The notes under the pieces were generated by a model that was not told the DNA's origin, did not search any database, and saw only the letters and a program-made list of their open reading frames with translations. Positions 1 to 6,020 of a DNA stretch of 8,547 bases are shown here, in pieces. The position numbers were made by a program, and so were the translations under genes. The DNA is from Candidatus Altarchaeales archaeon A3 (GTDB lineage: Archaea; Altiarchaeota; Altiarchaeia; Altiarchaeales; Altiarchaeaceae): the NCBI GenBank assembly GCA_002083985.1, contig MTER01000092.1:1-8547 (forward strand). Reading direction: 5' to 3'. Positions within the stretch are counted from its first letter, which is position 1. Every line of letters begins with the position of its first letter.

Positions 1-88
1 GTTCGGAGATTTAAAAATTTCTGAAATTTTTAAATCACCTCGCTGTTGCTCGGAGATTTCAAAATTTACACAATTTTGAAATAGCAAC
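1..88. repeat. Intergenic array of two AT-rich hairpins separated by a CCTCRCT...TCGGA spacer
   Basis: Two perfect hairpins lie in tandem. The first has 13-nt arms (GATTTAAAAATTT at 8-20, complement at 24-36) around a 3-nt CTG loop. The second has 11-nt arms (ATTTCAAAATT at 56-66, complement at 72-82), extended by an outer pair GTTGCT (45-50) with AGCAAC (83-88). The spacer between them, ACCTCGCTGTTGCTCGGA (37-54), is a variant of ACCTCACTTCGTTCGGA, which occurs exactly at 8514-8530 and, inverted, at 1302-1318. The window starts inside a further copy (GTTCGGAGATTT). No coding frame is apparent. This is probably part of a multicopy palindromic element continuing left of the window. Confidence 0.75.
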
Positions 89-115
89 TTCGCGACATTA
101 AAAATATGGGTCAAA

Positions 116-135
116 TTTATTTGCAACATGTCTAA
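116..135. repeat. Right terminus of a family-A small mobile-like element next to the tRNA 3' end
   Basis: TTATTTGCAACATGTCTAAT here matches the right end of the element at 1246-1361 and, inverted, the end of the element at 5920-5970. The conserved core is GCAACATGTCTAAT. It stops 5 bp before the 3' end of the minus-strand tRNA-Gly. The matching left end (TTGTTGCAAAT) is not seen in 1-115, so the element either starts outside the window with the 1-88 hairpins inside it, or is a truncated remnant. Confidence 0.6.
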
Positions 136-140
136 TAAAA

Positions 141-211
141 TGCGCTCGCCGGGATTCGGACCCGGGTTTTCGGCTTGGAAGGCCGAAGTCCTACCACTAG
201 ACTACAAGCGC
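141..211 (-). tRNA. tRNA-Gly(UCC)
   Basis: A complete 71-nt cloverleaf folds on the minus strand. The acceptor stem is GCGCTTG/CGAGCGC with one T-G pair, the D stem GTCT/GGAC around AGTGGTA, and the anticodon stem TCGGC/GCCGA around loop CTTCCAA. The anticodon TCC lies at 177-179, reading GGA and, by wobble, other GGN codons. The variable loop has 4 nt and the T stem is CCGGG/CCCGG. The discriminator is A (position 141), as in archaeal and eukaryal but not bacterial tRNA-Gly, and no CCA is encoded. There is no intron. One oddity is the T loop TCCGAAT, where TTCGAAT is normal: position 55 is C instead of the nearly universal U converted to pseudouridine. A TATA-like stretch for this strand (around 240-258) lies upstream. 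Confidence 0.95.
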
Positions 212-283
212 AAATACCTTTTTATTAAATCAGGTAAATAATTTCTGTAAATAATTATATCTTGTAATAAAAATTTAAAATTG

Positions 284-293
284 AAATATAAAT
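284..293 (+). promoter_or_regulatory. Putative TATA box of the PAP2 gene
   Basis: AAATATAAAT is centred about 33 bp before an ATG at 322, suiting an archaeal promoter with a start a few bases before that ATG. No purine-rich ribosome-binding site lies between. The spacing favours 322 rather than the TTG at 385 as the original start. The 212-321 interval otherwise holds only AT-rich sequence shared as a divergent promoter region with the tRNA. Confidence 0.4.
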
Positions 294-384
294 TTTTGTC
301 CAACATTCAACAACAGATAAAATGAATGAATAATTCAGATATAATTTTGCGGAATTCATATCAAAAATAACACATGCACCATTA

Positions 385-942
385 TTGGCAATACCTGTAT
401 TTTTCATCTTAAATTTTGTTTTTCTGCACGGATTAAACTCAAATTTTGTCACAATAGAGTTCGTATCTCTTATTTTCGGGACTATTTTACCATTTGCATC
501 CATAGTAATAGGCGTTGAATTAAAGAAGCGAAAGAATGAAAACACAGAATACGATTTACCTAACAAAAAAGATAGAGTCATTCCTTATATACTTGCCATA
601 ATTTCTTATTTAACGGGAACAATTATTTTGTATTTCTTTAATGCACCTTTGCTCACTATCGGATTGATGTTTTGTTATTTTTCTAATACTATGCTCGCTT
701 TTTTGATAAATTTTTTCTGGAAAATAAGCGCACATTCAATTGGTGTTATGGGGCCAGCGACTGCATTGGTATTTGCTTTTGGATATGTTGGTTTTATTTA
801 TGCTTTAATTCTTCCGTTTGTTATGTGGAGCAGAATATATTTAAAAAAACATACTATGCTTCAGGTAATAACCGGAGCATTACTTGGGTTTATATTAACT
901 GCGGTTCAGTTATGGATAATAGGCAGAATAAATATATATTAA
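385..942 (+). CDS. PAP2-family membrane phosphatase (5' end apparently broken)
   Basis: This is a polytopic membrane protein with about six hydrophobic helices, resembling the phosphatidic-acid-phosphatase type 2 superfamily, which removes phosphate from membrane lipid phosphates such as polyprenyl diphosphate. Counting from the TTG at 385, the family landmarks are a degenerate first motif KKDRVIP (61-67), the second-motif histidine in KISAHSIG (H117), and the third motif SRIYLKKH (S149, R150, H156) followed by QVITGALLG. Reading continues plausibly upstream (FAEFISKITHAPLLAIPVF), and the same frame reaches ATG AAT GAA at 322 followed by TAA at 331-333. The ancestral start was therefore probably 322 and codon 4 is now a stop. 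No other convincing start exists before the TTG, which would cut into the first helix. The substrate is unknown. The protein may still work if translated from a non-ATG codon between 334 and 385; otherwise it is a pseudogene. Confidence 0.7.
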   Translation: MAIPVFFILNFVFLHGLNSNFVTIEFVSLIFGTILPFASIVIGVELKKRKNENTEYDLPNKKDRVIPYILAIISYLTGTIILYFFNAPLLTIGLMFCYFSNTMLAFLINFFWKISAHSIGVMGPATALVFAFGYVGFIYALILPFVMWSRIYLKKHTMLQVITGALLGFILTAVQLWIIGRINIY

Positions 943-988
943 ATTTCATAAATTTTTAAAATAAGTTAGATTTGCCATCATTAAAAAT

Positions 989-1189
989 AAATTTGTAACT
1001 ATTCAGCCACCAAAAAAATTACAGGTAAATTTTTTGATTTTTTGAACTTGCTCAATATTAAGGGGTAAATCACTCGTAACCGTCAAAAAATCACGAATAA
1101 CCCCCCTCTTTATTGAGCATATTCGATTTTTTTGTATTTTTTGAAATTTTTGGGGTAAAATTTTGTATCCTCTAAATAGTTACAAATTT
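989..1189. repeat. Family-B palindromic element (MITE-like), 201 bp
   Basis: The terminal inverted repeats are 18 bp with one mismatch: AAATTTGTAACTATTCAG (989-1006) and the complement of AAATTTGTAACTATTTAG (1172-1189). A large internal hairpin pairs TGCTCAATA...AGGGG (1049-1065) with CCCCTCTTTATTGAGCA (1103-1119) around a 37-nt loop. There is no coding capacity. The left end GTAACTATTCAGCCACC recurs in near-identical form at 8488-8505, showing the element is multicopy. It sits immediately before the first recognisable codons of the flavin-reductase remnant, so its insertion probably removed or displaced that gene's start. No clear target duplication could be defined in the AT-rich flanks. 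Confidence 0.7.
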
Positions 1190-1245
1190 TTATAAATTAC
1201 TGCCACCTAAACCAGATGTATTAATATCAACGATGTATAATGGAG

Positions 1246-1361
1246 TTGTTGCAAATTAAAAATTTTAAAGGTGATTTTAAAATCGCAAAGATTTTAAAAT
1301 ATCCGAACGAAGTGAGGTTAAAATTAATTTTAAAGGTGAAAAAGTTATTTCGCAACATGTC
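1246..1361. mobile_element. Family-A MITE-like element, 116 bp, with 8-bp direct repeat at the insertion
   Basis: The element runs from TTGTTGCAAAT to TTTCGCAACATGTC, whose ends are imperfect inverted repeats. TAATGGAG occurs directly on both sides (1238-1245 and 1362-1369). Removing the element and one copy joins ATGTATAATGG to AGGAAATCCC and restores STMYNGGNPDIAP of flavin reductase. It encodes no transposase and must rely on one elsewhere. Inside, AATTTTAAAGGTGA is repeated at 1261-1274 and 1326-1339, flanking a segment with the inverted CCTCACTTCGTTCGGA motif. Because TAAT follows the right end in all three copies seen, the exact boundary, and so the true duplication length, could be shorter than 8 bp. 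Confidence 0.8.
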
Positions 1362-1491
1362 TAATGGAGGAAATCCCGATATCGCACCATTCAGTTTTAT
1401 AATGCCTGTTGCATGGGAACTGCCATTAGTTACAGTTTCTTTCGCAAATACAAGAAAAACATTAAAAAATATCGGGCAAACAAGGAATTTA

Positions 1492-1594
1492 TGTATCCTC
1501 TCAAAATTTCAGGGTAAAATATAAAAATTTAGTATTTTTCACCCGCAAAATAGAACAATATAATTTAATTACCCTGTTTTATTGAGGGGATACG
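1492..1594. mobile_element. Family-C small palindromic element, 103 bp
   Basis: Long imperfect terminal inverted repeats: TGTATCCTCTCAAAAT...CAGGGTAA (1492-1517) and the complement of CGTATCCCCTCAATAA...CAGGGTAA (1569-1594). AATTTA directly repeats on both sides (1486-1491 and 1595-1600), consistent with a 6-bp target duplication. Removing the element plus one repeat joins NKEF to IINIPTE of the flavin-reductase remnant. There is no coding content. GTATCCTCT is also found at 1165-1173, just inside the right end of the family-B element, suggesting the two families share a terminal module. Confidence 0.7.
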
Positions 1595-1903
1595 AATTTA
1601 TCATAAATATTCCGACAGAATAAATCCTGCCGAATTTATGGAAGTCAGCACAATCTTCGGGAAATAAAGTAAAATATAAAATTTTTATTGCCAATTTGCA
1701 TACAGAAAAGGCAAGAAAGGTTAATGTGTCAGAAATAAAGGAATGTGCAGCATGGATTGAATGCGAAGTCGTTTTTGAGAAGGGGAATTACGGCCGGTGT
1801 TTGATTGTGAGGGGTTGTTGAATGCGAAGGTAAAGAAGGAATTTGTCCGCTGCATATTGGCAGGAATAAATTTGGAATTAGTAATAAATTGTTGAGGTCA
1901 TAA

Positions 1904-1928
1904 TTTATATATGAATTTATATTTAAAT
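1904..1928 (+). promoter_or_regulatory. Putative TATA region of gyrA
   Basis: Two TATA-like tracts, TTTATATA (1904-1911) and TTTATATTTAAA (1917-1928), precede the gyrA ATG at 1958. The second would place a transcript start about 10 bases before the ATG. No Shine-Dalgarno sequence is seen in CCTATTTCAA just upstream of the ATG. The promoter begins directly after the last codon of the flavin-reductase pseudogene, so gyrA appears to be transcribed on its own. Confidence 0.45.
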
Positions 1929-1957
1929 TTTTTAAAATAAATAATTTCCTATTTCAA

Positions 1958-4900
1958 ATGGATAAAGACAAGTCAAATAAAGCAAAGAAAAATAATGAAT
2001 GCCGAGATAAAGATGATGCAGAAAAAAAGGAAAGCAAAGAGATCATTATAGAAAGAGATGTTGAAAGTGAAGTTAAACGATCGTATCTTGCTTATGCGAT
2101 GAGTGTCATAGTCGGAAGAGCATTGCCTGATGTAAGAGACGGATTAAAGCCGGTTCACAGAAGAATCCTTTATGGAATGCTTGAACTCGGACTGGACTCA
2201 AACAAAGCATACAAAAAATGTGCAAGAATAGTCGGGGATGTAATGGGTAAATACCATCCTCACGGAGACTCATCTATTTATGATGCACTTGTCCGAATGG
2301 CACAGGATTTTTCTTATCGTTATCTTCTTGTAGACGGGCAGGGAAATTTTGGAAGTATTGACGGGGATAGTCCGGCTGCTATGAGATATTGTATTGCCAA
2401 GGATACATTACTTCTGACTGATAATGGCATTATTCCAATCGGAGAAATTTCTACAAAAGAAGAATGTGATATTAACTTAAAAATTTTGAATTATGAAGGA
2501 AAAGAAAAAAATTCAAGTAAATTTTTTAATTCCGGAAAGTATGATGTTATTAAAATTGTTACGGCGCAAGGGTATGAATTAAAAGGAAGTTATAATCATC
2601 CTGTTCTTTGCTGGCAGATAAACGAACGCGGAATTCCGGCAATAGCATGGAAACTGCTTAAGGATGTAAAAATAGATGATTATGTTGTGCTCAGTCGCAA
2701 ATCATTGTTCAGCGAAAAAAATCCGGATTTAAGCGAATATTGCCCCCAAAATGAAAAATACAAAGATATTGAACTTCCGAAAGAAATGAATGAACATCTT
2801 GGCTTTTTGTTGGGTGCTCTTGTTTCCAAGGGATCATTTCATCAGGAACAAATTTTGTTCAACAACAAAGACTGTGAATTTTATAACGAGGTAAAAGAAA
2901 TCGTTAACGGGCAATTTAAAGGGATCAAAATTTATGAAAGAAATATAAAAGACAATTGTATAGAGTTGAGCATTTATCATCAAAAGGTTGTTGAATTCCT
3001 TAAAAATATTGGTTTAAAGGAAGCAAAGTCAGATAAAAAAGAGATTCCATTTGGCATATTGTTATCAAAGAAAGAAGTAATAAGGGACTTTTTAAGGGTG
3101 CTTTTTGAAGGCGACGGTTCAATAATTGTCCATAAAGATAAAAGACATAATGGAAGGTCAATAGAGCTTGTATACAATTCAAAGAGTGAAAAATTAATAA
3201 GCCAGCTAAAAATTTTGCTTCTAAACTTTGGAATAGCAACAACCCATCCGTACAAGGATAAGAGAAACAACTGCTATAAATTGCTATTGTCAGGCGTTGA
3301 AAATATTAAAAAATTTAAAGAGGAAATTGGTTTTTTCTCTAAAAAGAAGCAGGAACGTTTATTGGAAATTGAAAACATGAATGATACAAGGATGAGCAAG
3401 ACCGATTACATTCCTTTCTTAGGCAAATATATAAGAGAAAATTATAAAAACAAATATATTGAAAAGCACAATTTTGACAGATATAACAATTTAGAAAGAT
3501 ATGTGGATAAATTGAATAAATACCTGAAAGACACTGATAAAAAACTGATTGTATGGTTACTTGAAAATCATTTCTTCTTTGATAAAATAAAGATAATTGA
3601 AAAATTAGAAAAAGAGGAAGTATATTCAGTTAGAGTTGACAGCGAGTGCCATTCTTTTGTAGCAAACGGCTTTATAAATCATAATACTGAGGCACGGCTC
3701 TCAAAAATTTCAGACGAAATGCTTAAAGACATAGAGAAAGAAACGGTTGAATTTAGGGATAATTTTGACAGCACTTTAAAAGAGCCAAGCGTAGTTCCGG
3801 CGAAATTTCCAAATTTACTTATTAACGGTTCAAACGGGATAGCTGTAGGGATGGCAACAAATATGCCTCCGCATAATATCATCGAGATCATTGACGGAAC
3901 TATTATGCAGATAGATGATCCCGCAATTACCGTTGAAGAACTGACAACCGTAATTAAAGGCCCGGATTTTCCGACAGGTGGAGAAATTTACGGTAAAAAA
4001 GGTATATTTGCTGCCTATGCAACTGGGCGGGGAATAATAAAAATCAGGGCAAAGACAACTATTGAAGAAAAGAACGGTAAGAACAGGATCATCGTTGAAG
4101 AAATTCCTTATATGGTCAATAAATCAACACTGGTTGAAAATATCGCAAATTTAGCGCGTGCAAAAAAAATTGATGGAATTACAGATATAAGAGACGAATC
4201 AAACAGGAAGGGAATACGGATAGTAATAGATATGAAGCACAACACAAACGAAGAAATTTTACTGAATCAGTTATTCAAGCATACCCAGCTTACCACGACA
4301 TTCGGAATTATAAATTTAGTTTTGGTAAATGGCGTTCCAAAGGTACTGGGACTGAAGGAACTTATCGGTGAATTTTTAAAACACAGGGAAAATATCGTCC
4401 GAAAAAGAGAACAATACGAATTAAAAAAGGCAGAAGAAAGAGCACATATACTTGAGGGCTTCATGATTGTCCTGTCAAATACGGACGAAATTATAAAAGG
4501 CATAAGAGCGGCAGAAAGCACAGAAGAGGCGATAAAATTTTTAATGGAGAAATTTAATTTAAGTGAGATTCAGACAAAAGCAGTGCTGCAAATGAGATTA
4601 CAGCAGTTAACAAAGTTAGAGCAGGGGAAGATCGGAAGCGAACATAACGAACTAATGAGCGAAATTTCCAGCCACAGAGAAATTTTAGGAGACATAAGGA
4701 AAATTTATGAAATTATTAAGGGAGAATTAAAACTTATGAAGGAAAAATACGGAGATAAACGAAGAACTGCTATTTTTGAAGAAACTCCGGACTTTGAAGA
4801 TGAGGATTTAATTCCGAACACTGATATAGTTCTTACTCTTACAAATGACGGTTATATAAAAAGAGTAACAGAGGATTTATATAAAAGACAAAACAGGGGC

Positions 4901-5863
4901 GGGAAGGGCTCATCGGGAGTAAAGACGATGGAAACTGATTTTTTGAAAAATTTAGTTAATGCCCAGTCACATGATTATGTGCTGTTATTCACAAATAAAG
5001 GAAAGGCGTATCTGATAAAGGCATATATGGTTCCGGAAACAGGCAAGCTGAGTAAAGGAAAGGCGGCAATAAATTTAATTAATATAGCAGAAGATGAGAA
5101 AATTATAGCAATACTTCCGTTACCCTCATTTAATGAAAATAAATTTTTACTGATGTGTACTGCGAAAGGAATAGTTAAAAAAACAAAAATTTTCGCTTAT
5201 TCTAAAATAAAAAAGAGTGGAATTATCGCAATAAGAATCAGAGAAGGCGATGTATTAATAAGTGCAGAGATAATAGAACTTAGCAATCATGTTTTTTTGG
5301 TAACAAAGAAAGGCATGTCAATAAATTTCAATGAGACAGATGTCAGGGAAGTCGGGAGAAATTCAATAGGGGTAAAGGGAATAAAGCTGAAAGCCGATGA
5401 TGTTGTTGTAGGTATGATTACAGCAAAAGAAGAGGAAATTTCAGCAAAATCGCTGCTGACTGTTACAGAAAATGGGTATGGAAAAAGAACGGTGCTTTTA
5501 AATTACAGGAAACAAAGAAGAGGAGGAATCGGAACCAAGGATATTAAAACAGATGAAAGAAACGGGAATGTAATAGATGCAAAAAAAATTACAGCTGAAG
5601 AGGAAATTTTACTTTCTTCATCATCCGGCAAGGTCATAAGGATGCGGGCAGGAGATGTACGGGAAATTAAGAGAAACACAAAAGGAGTGAAACTTATGGG
5701 GATAGAAGAAAAGGAAAAGATAACTTCTGTTGAGGTTATGGCGGCAGGTAAAAATCAGGATGCAGATGCAAATATAAAGCAGGATACGAAACAGGATGTT
5801 ACTCAAGATACAGATGATGCGACACAAAGTCAAAGTCCGCAAGAGAAAACACAGGATTTATAA
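1958..5863 (+). CDS. gyrA: DNA gyrase subunit A, with in-frame intein
   Basis: This is the breakage-reunion subunit of type IIA topoisomerase, which introduces negative supercoils with GyrB using ATP. The 1301-residue precursor yields an 869-residue mature protein, normal for GyrA, after removal of a 432-residue intein. A charged, lysine/aspartate-rich N-terminal extension of about 30 residues precedes the winged-helix core. Landmarks are [20 protein letters not shown] (41-60), [29 protein letters not shown] (quinolone-region equivalents S105 and D109 present), [19 protein letters not shown] ending in catalytic Tyr144, then TEARLSKI after the intein. The C-terminal beta-pinwheel has a GyrA-box variant QNRGGKG (978-984) and a second box-like QRRGGIG (1186-1192), supporting gyrase rather than topoisomerase IV. 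The tail of about 40 residues is a Gln/Asp/Thr-rich low-complexity stretch ([13 protein letters not shown]). The frame is intact throughout. No gyrB lies in the window. Confidence 0.97.
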   Translation: MDKDKSNKAKKNNECRDKDDAEKKESKEIIIERDVESEVKRSYLAYAMSVIVGRALPDVRDGLKPVHRRILYGMLELGLDSNKAYKKCARIVGDVMGKYHPHGDSSIYDALVRMAQDFSYRYLLVDGQGNFGSIDGDSPAAMRYCIAKDTLLLTDNGIIPIGEISTKEECDINLKILNYEGKEKNSSKFFNSGKYDVIKIVTAQGYELKGSYNHPVLCWQINERGIPAIAWKLLKDVKIDDYVVLSRKSLFSEKNPDLSEYCPQNEKYKDIELPKEMNEHLGFLLGALVSKGSFHQEQILFNNKDCEFYNEVKEIVNGQFKGIKIYERNIKDNCIELSIYHQKVVEFLKNIGLKEAKSDKKEIPFGILLSKKEVIRDFLRVLFEGDGSIIVHKDKRHNGRSIELVYNSKSEKLISQLKILLLNFGIATTHPYKDKRNNCYKLLLSGVENIKKFKEEIGFFSKKKQERLLEIENMNDTRMSKTDYIPFLGKYIRENYKNKYIEKHNFDRYNNLERYVDKLNKYLKDTDKKLIVWLLENHFFFDKIKIIEKLEKEEVYSVRVDSECHSFVANGFINHNTEARLSKISDEMLKDIEKETVEFRDNFDSTLKEPSVVPAKFPNLLINGSNGIAVGMATNMPPHNIIEIIDGTIMQIDDPAITVEELTTVIKGPDFPTGGEIYGKKGIFAAYATGRGIIKIRAKTTIEEKNGKNRIIVEEIPYMVNKSTLVENIANLARAKKIDGITDIRDESNRKGIRIVIDMKHNTNEEILLNQLFKHTQLTTTFGIINLVLVNGVPKVLGLKELIGEFLKHRENIVRKREQYELKKAEERAHILEGFMIVLSNTDEIIKGIRAAESTEEAIKFLMEKFNLSEIQTKAVLQMRLQQLTKLEQGKIGSEHNELMSEISSHREILGDIRKIYEIIKGELKLMKEKYGDKRRTAIFEETPDFEDEDLIPNTDIVLTLTNDGYIKRVTEDLYKRQNRGGKGSSGVKTMETDFLKNLVNAQSHDYVLLFTNKGKAYLIKAYMVPETGKLSKGKAAINLINIAEDEKIIAILPLPSFNENKFLLMCTAKGIVKKTKIFAYSKIKKSGIIAIRIREGDVLISAEIIELSNHVFLVTKKGMSINFNETDVREVGRNSIGVKGIKLKADDVVVGMITAKEEEISAKSLLTVTENGYGKRTVLLNYRKQRRGGIGTKDIKTDERNGNVIDAKKITAEEEILLSSSSGKVIRMRAGDVREIKRNTKGVKLMGIEEKEKITSVEVMAAGKNQDADANIKQDTKQDVTQDTDDATQSQSPQEKTQDL
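2390..3685 (+). other. GyrA intein with degenerate LAGLIDADG endonuclease
   Basis: A self-splicing protein intron of 432 residues (precursor 145-576) is inserted between catalytic Tyr144 and Thr577, the same RY|TE site used by mycobacterial GyrA inteins. Splicing residues are present: Cys1 ([13 protein letters not shown]), block B GSYNHPV with His70 (Ser in the usual Thr position of TxxH), block [23 protein letters not shown] (within 412-432) with penultimate His431 and terminal Asn432, and Thr as the +1 nucleophile. The endonuclease domain has two LAGLIDADG helices. The second, LFEGDGS, keeps its acid (Asp242). The first, [10 protein letters not shown], has Lys147 (codon 2828-2830) where an Asp or Glu is expected. 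Splicing is predicted competent, while DNA cleavage is probably lost. Confidence 0.93.
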
Positions 5864-5919
5864 GAAAATATACGGGGAAAAGGAAAAATTTGGGTTCAGA
5901 ATTGGTAATTTATTTATTA

Positions 5920-5970
5920 GACATGTTGCAAAATAACTTTTTCACCTTTAAAATTTTTAATTTGCAACAA
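5920..5970. mobile_element. Short family-A element (51 bp, inverted relative to 1246-1361)
   Basis: On the minus strand this reads TTGTTGCAAAT...AAGGTGAAAAAGTTATTTTGCAACATGTC, matching the 1246-1361 element at all but one base once 65 bp are removed from that copy. The missing 65 bp equals exactly one AATTTTAAAGGTGA repeat plus the intervening segment. It lies between gyrA and the membrane-protein locus, ending about 14 bp before that locus's promoter repeats. The remaining gap 5864-5919 shows nothing recognisable. Confidence 0.8.
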
Positions 5971-5983
5971 CTCTATTATTTAT

Positions 5984-6015
5984 TTTACTAACTTATAATT
6001 TATTTACTAACTTAT
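5984..6015 (+). promoter_or_regulatory. Promoter with duplicated TTTACTAACTTAT motif before the membrane-protein gene
   Basis: TTTACTAACTTAT occurs twice in direct orientation (5984-5996 and 6003-6015), 19 bp apart. TTATAATTTAT (5993-6003), between and overlapping them, is a good archaeal TATA box centred about 23 bp before the ATG at 6021, implying a leaderless transcript. The second copy would lie between TATA box and start point, where repressors commonly bind in archaea; an operator role is inference only. A simple AT-rich duplication is the alternative. Confidence 0.45.
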
Positions 6016-6020
6016 TAAAA

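Larger units (their letters stand above)
1191..1895 (+). pseudogene. Flavin reductase family protein, decayed
   Basis: Three-frame reading recovers a nearly full-length protein of the FMN-binding flavin-reductase-like family (Pfam Flavin_Reduct type). Fragments in order are KLLPPKPDVLISTMYN (to 1241), GGNPDIAPFSFIMPVAWELP and VTVSFANTRKTLKN (1366-1473), NKEFIINIPTE (about 1480-1621, across an insertion), NPAEFMEVSTIFGK, NKVKYKIFIANLHTEKARK, ECAAWIECEVVFEKG, then NAKVKKEFVRC to a TGA at 1893-1895. The frame is broken by the 1246-1361 insertion (a 124-bp gain), a 103-bp palindromic insertion at 1492-1594, and single-base losses near 1474, 1622, 1665 and 1815. The original start is not visible; ATCATTAAAAAT at 977-988, before the 989-1189 element, may be a mutated ATG start. 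The gene is clearly non-functional as sequenced. The longest leftover frame begins with an ATG at 1240 contributed by the insertion junction and should not be annotated as a gene. Confidence 0.88.

Noticed and set aside
1..88. CRISPR array
   Set aside because: The repeats are palindromic AT-rich hairpins with a similar, not unique, spacer and irregular spacing; there are no regularly spaced identical repeats and no cas genes.
255..581. A 108-residue minus-strand open frame between the tRNA and the PAP2 gene
   Set aside because: It overlaps the PAP2 frame, whose catalytic-type motifs are recognisable, and has no recognisable features of its own.
1240..1524. A 94-residue open frame from ATG 1240
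   Set aside because: Its first 40 residues are translation of the inserted 116-bp element and the rest is one frame fragment of the flavin-reductase pseudogene, so it is not an independent gene.
1911..1940. ATG at 1911 as a leader peptide or upstream gyrA start
   Set aside because: Its frame runs only nine codons (all AT-rich) to TAA and overlaps the TATA tract. The GyrA-like frame starts well at 1958.
5758..5863. Gln/Asp-rich GyrA tail as a frameshift artefact
   Set aside because: The tail is in the same frame as the intact pinwheel, and polar or acidic C-terminal tails after the GyrA pinwheel are normal.
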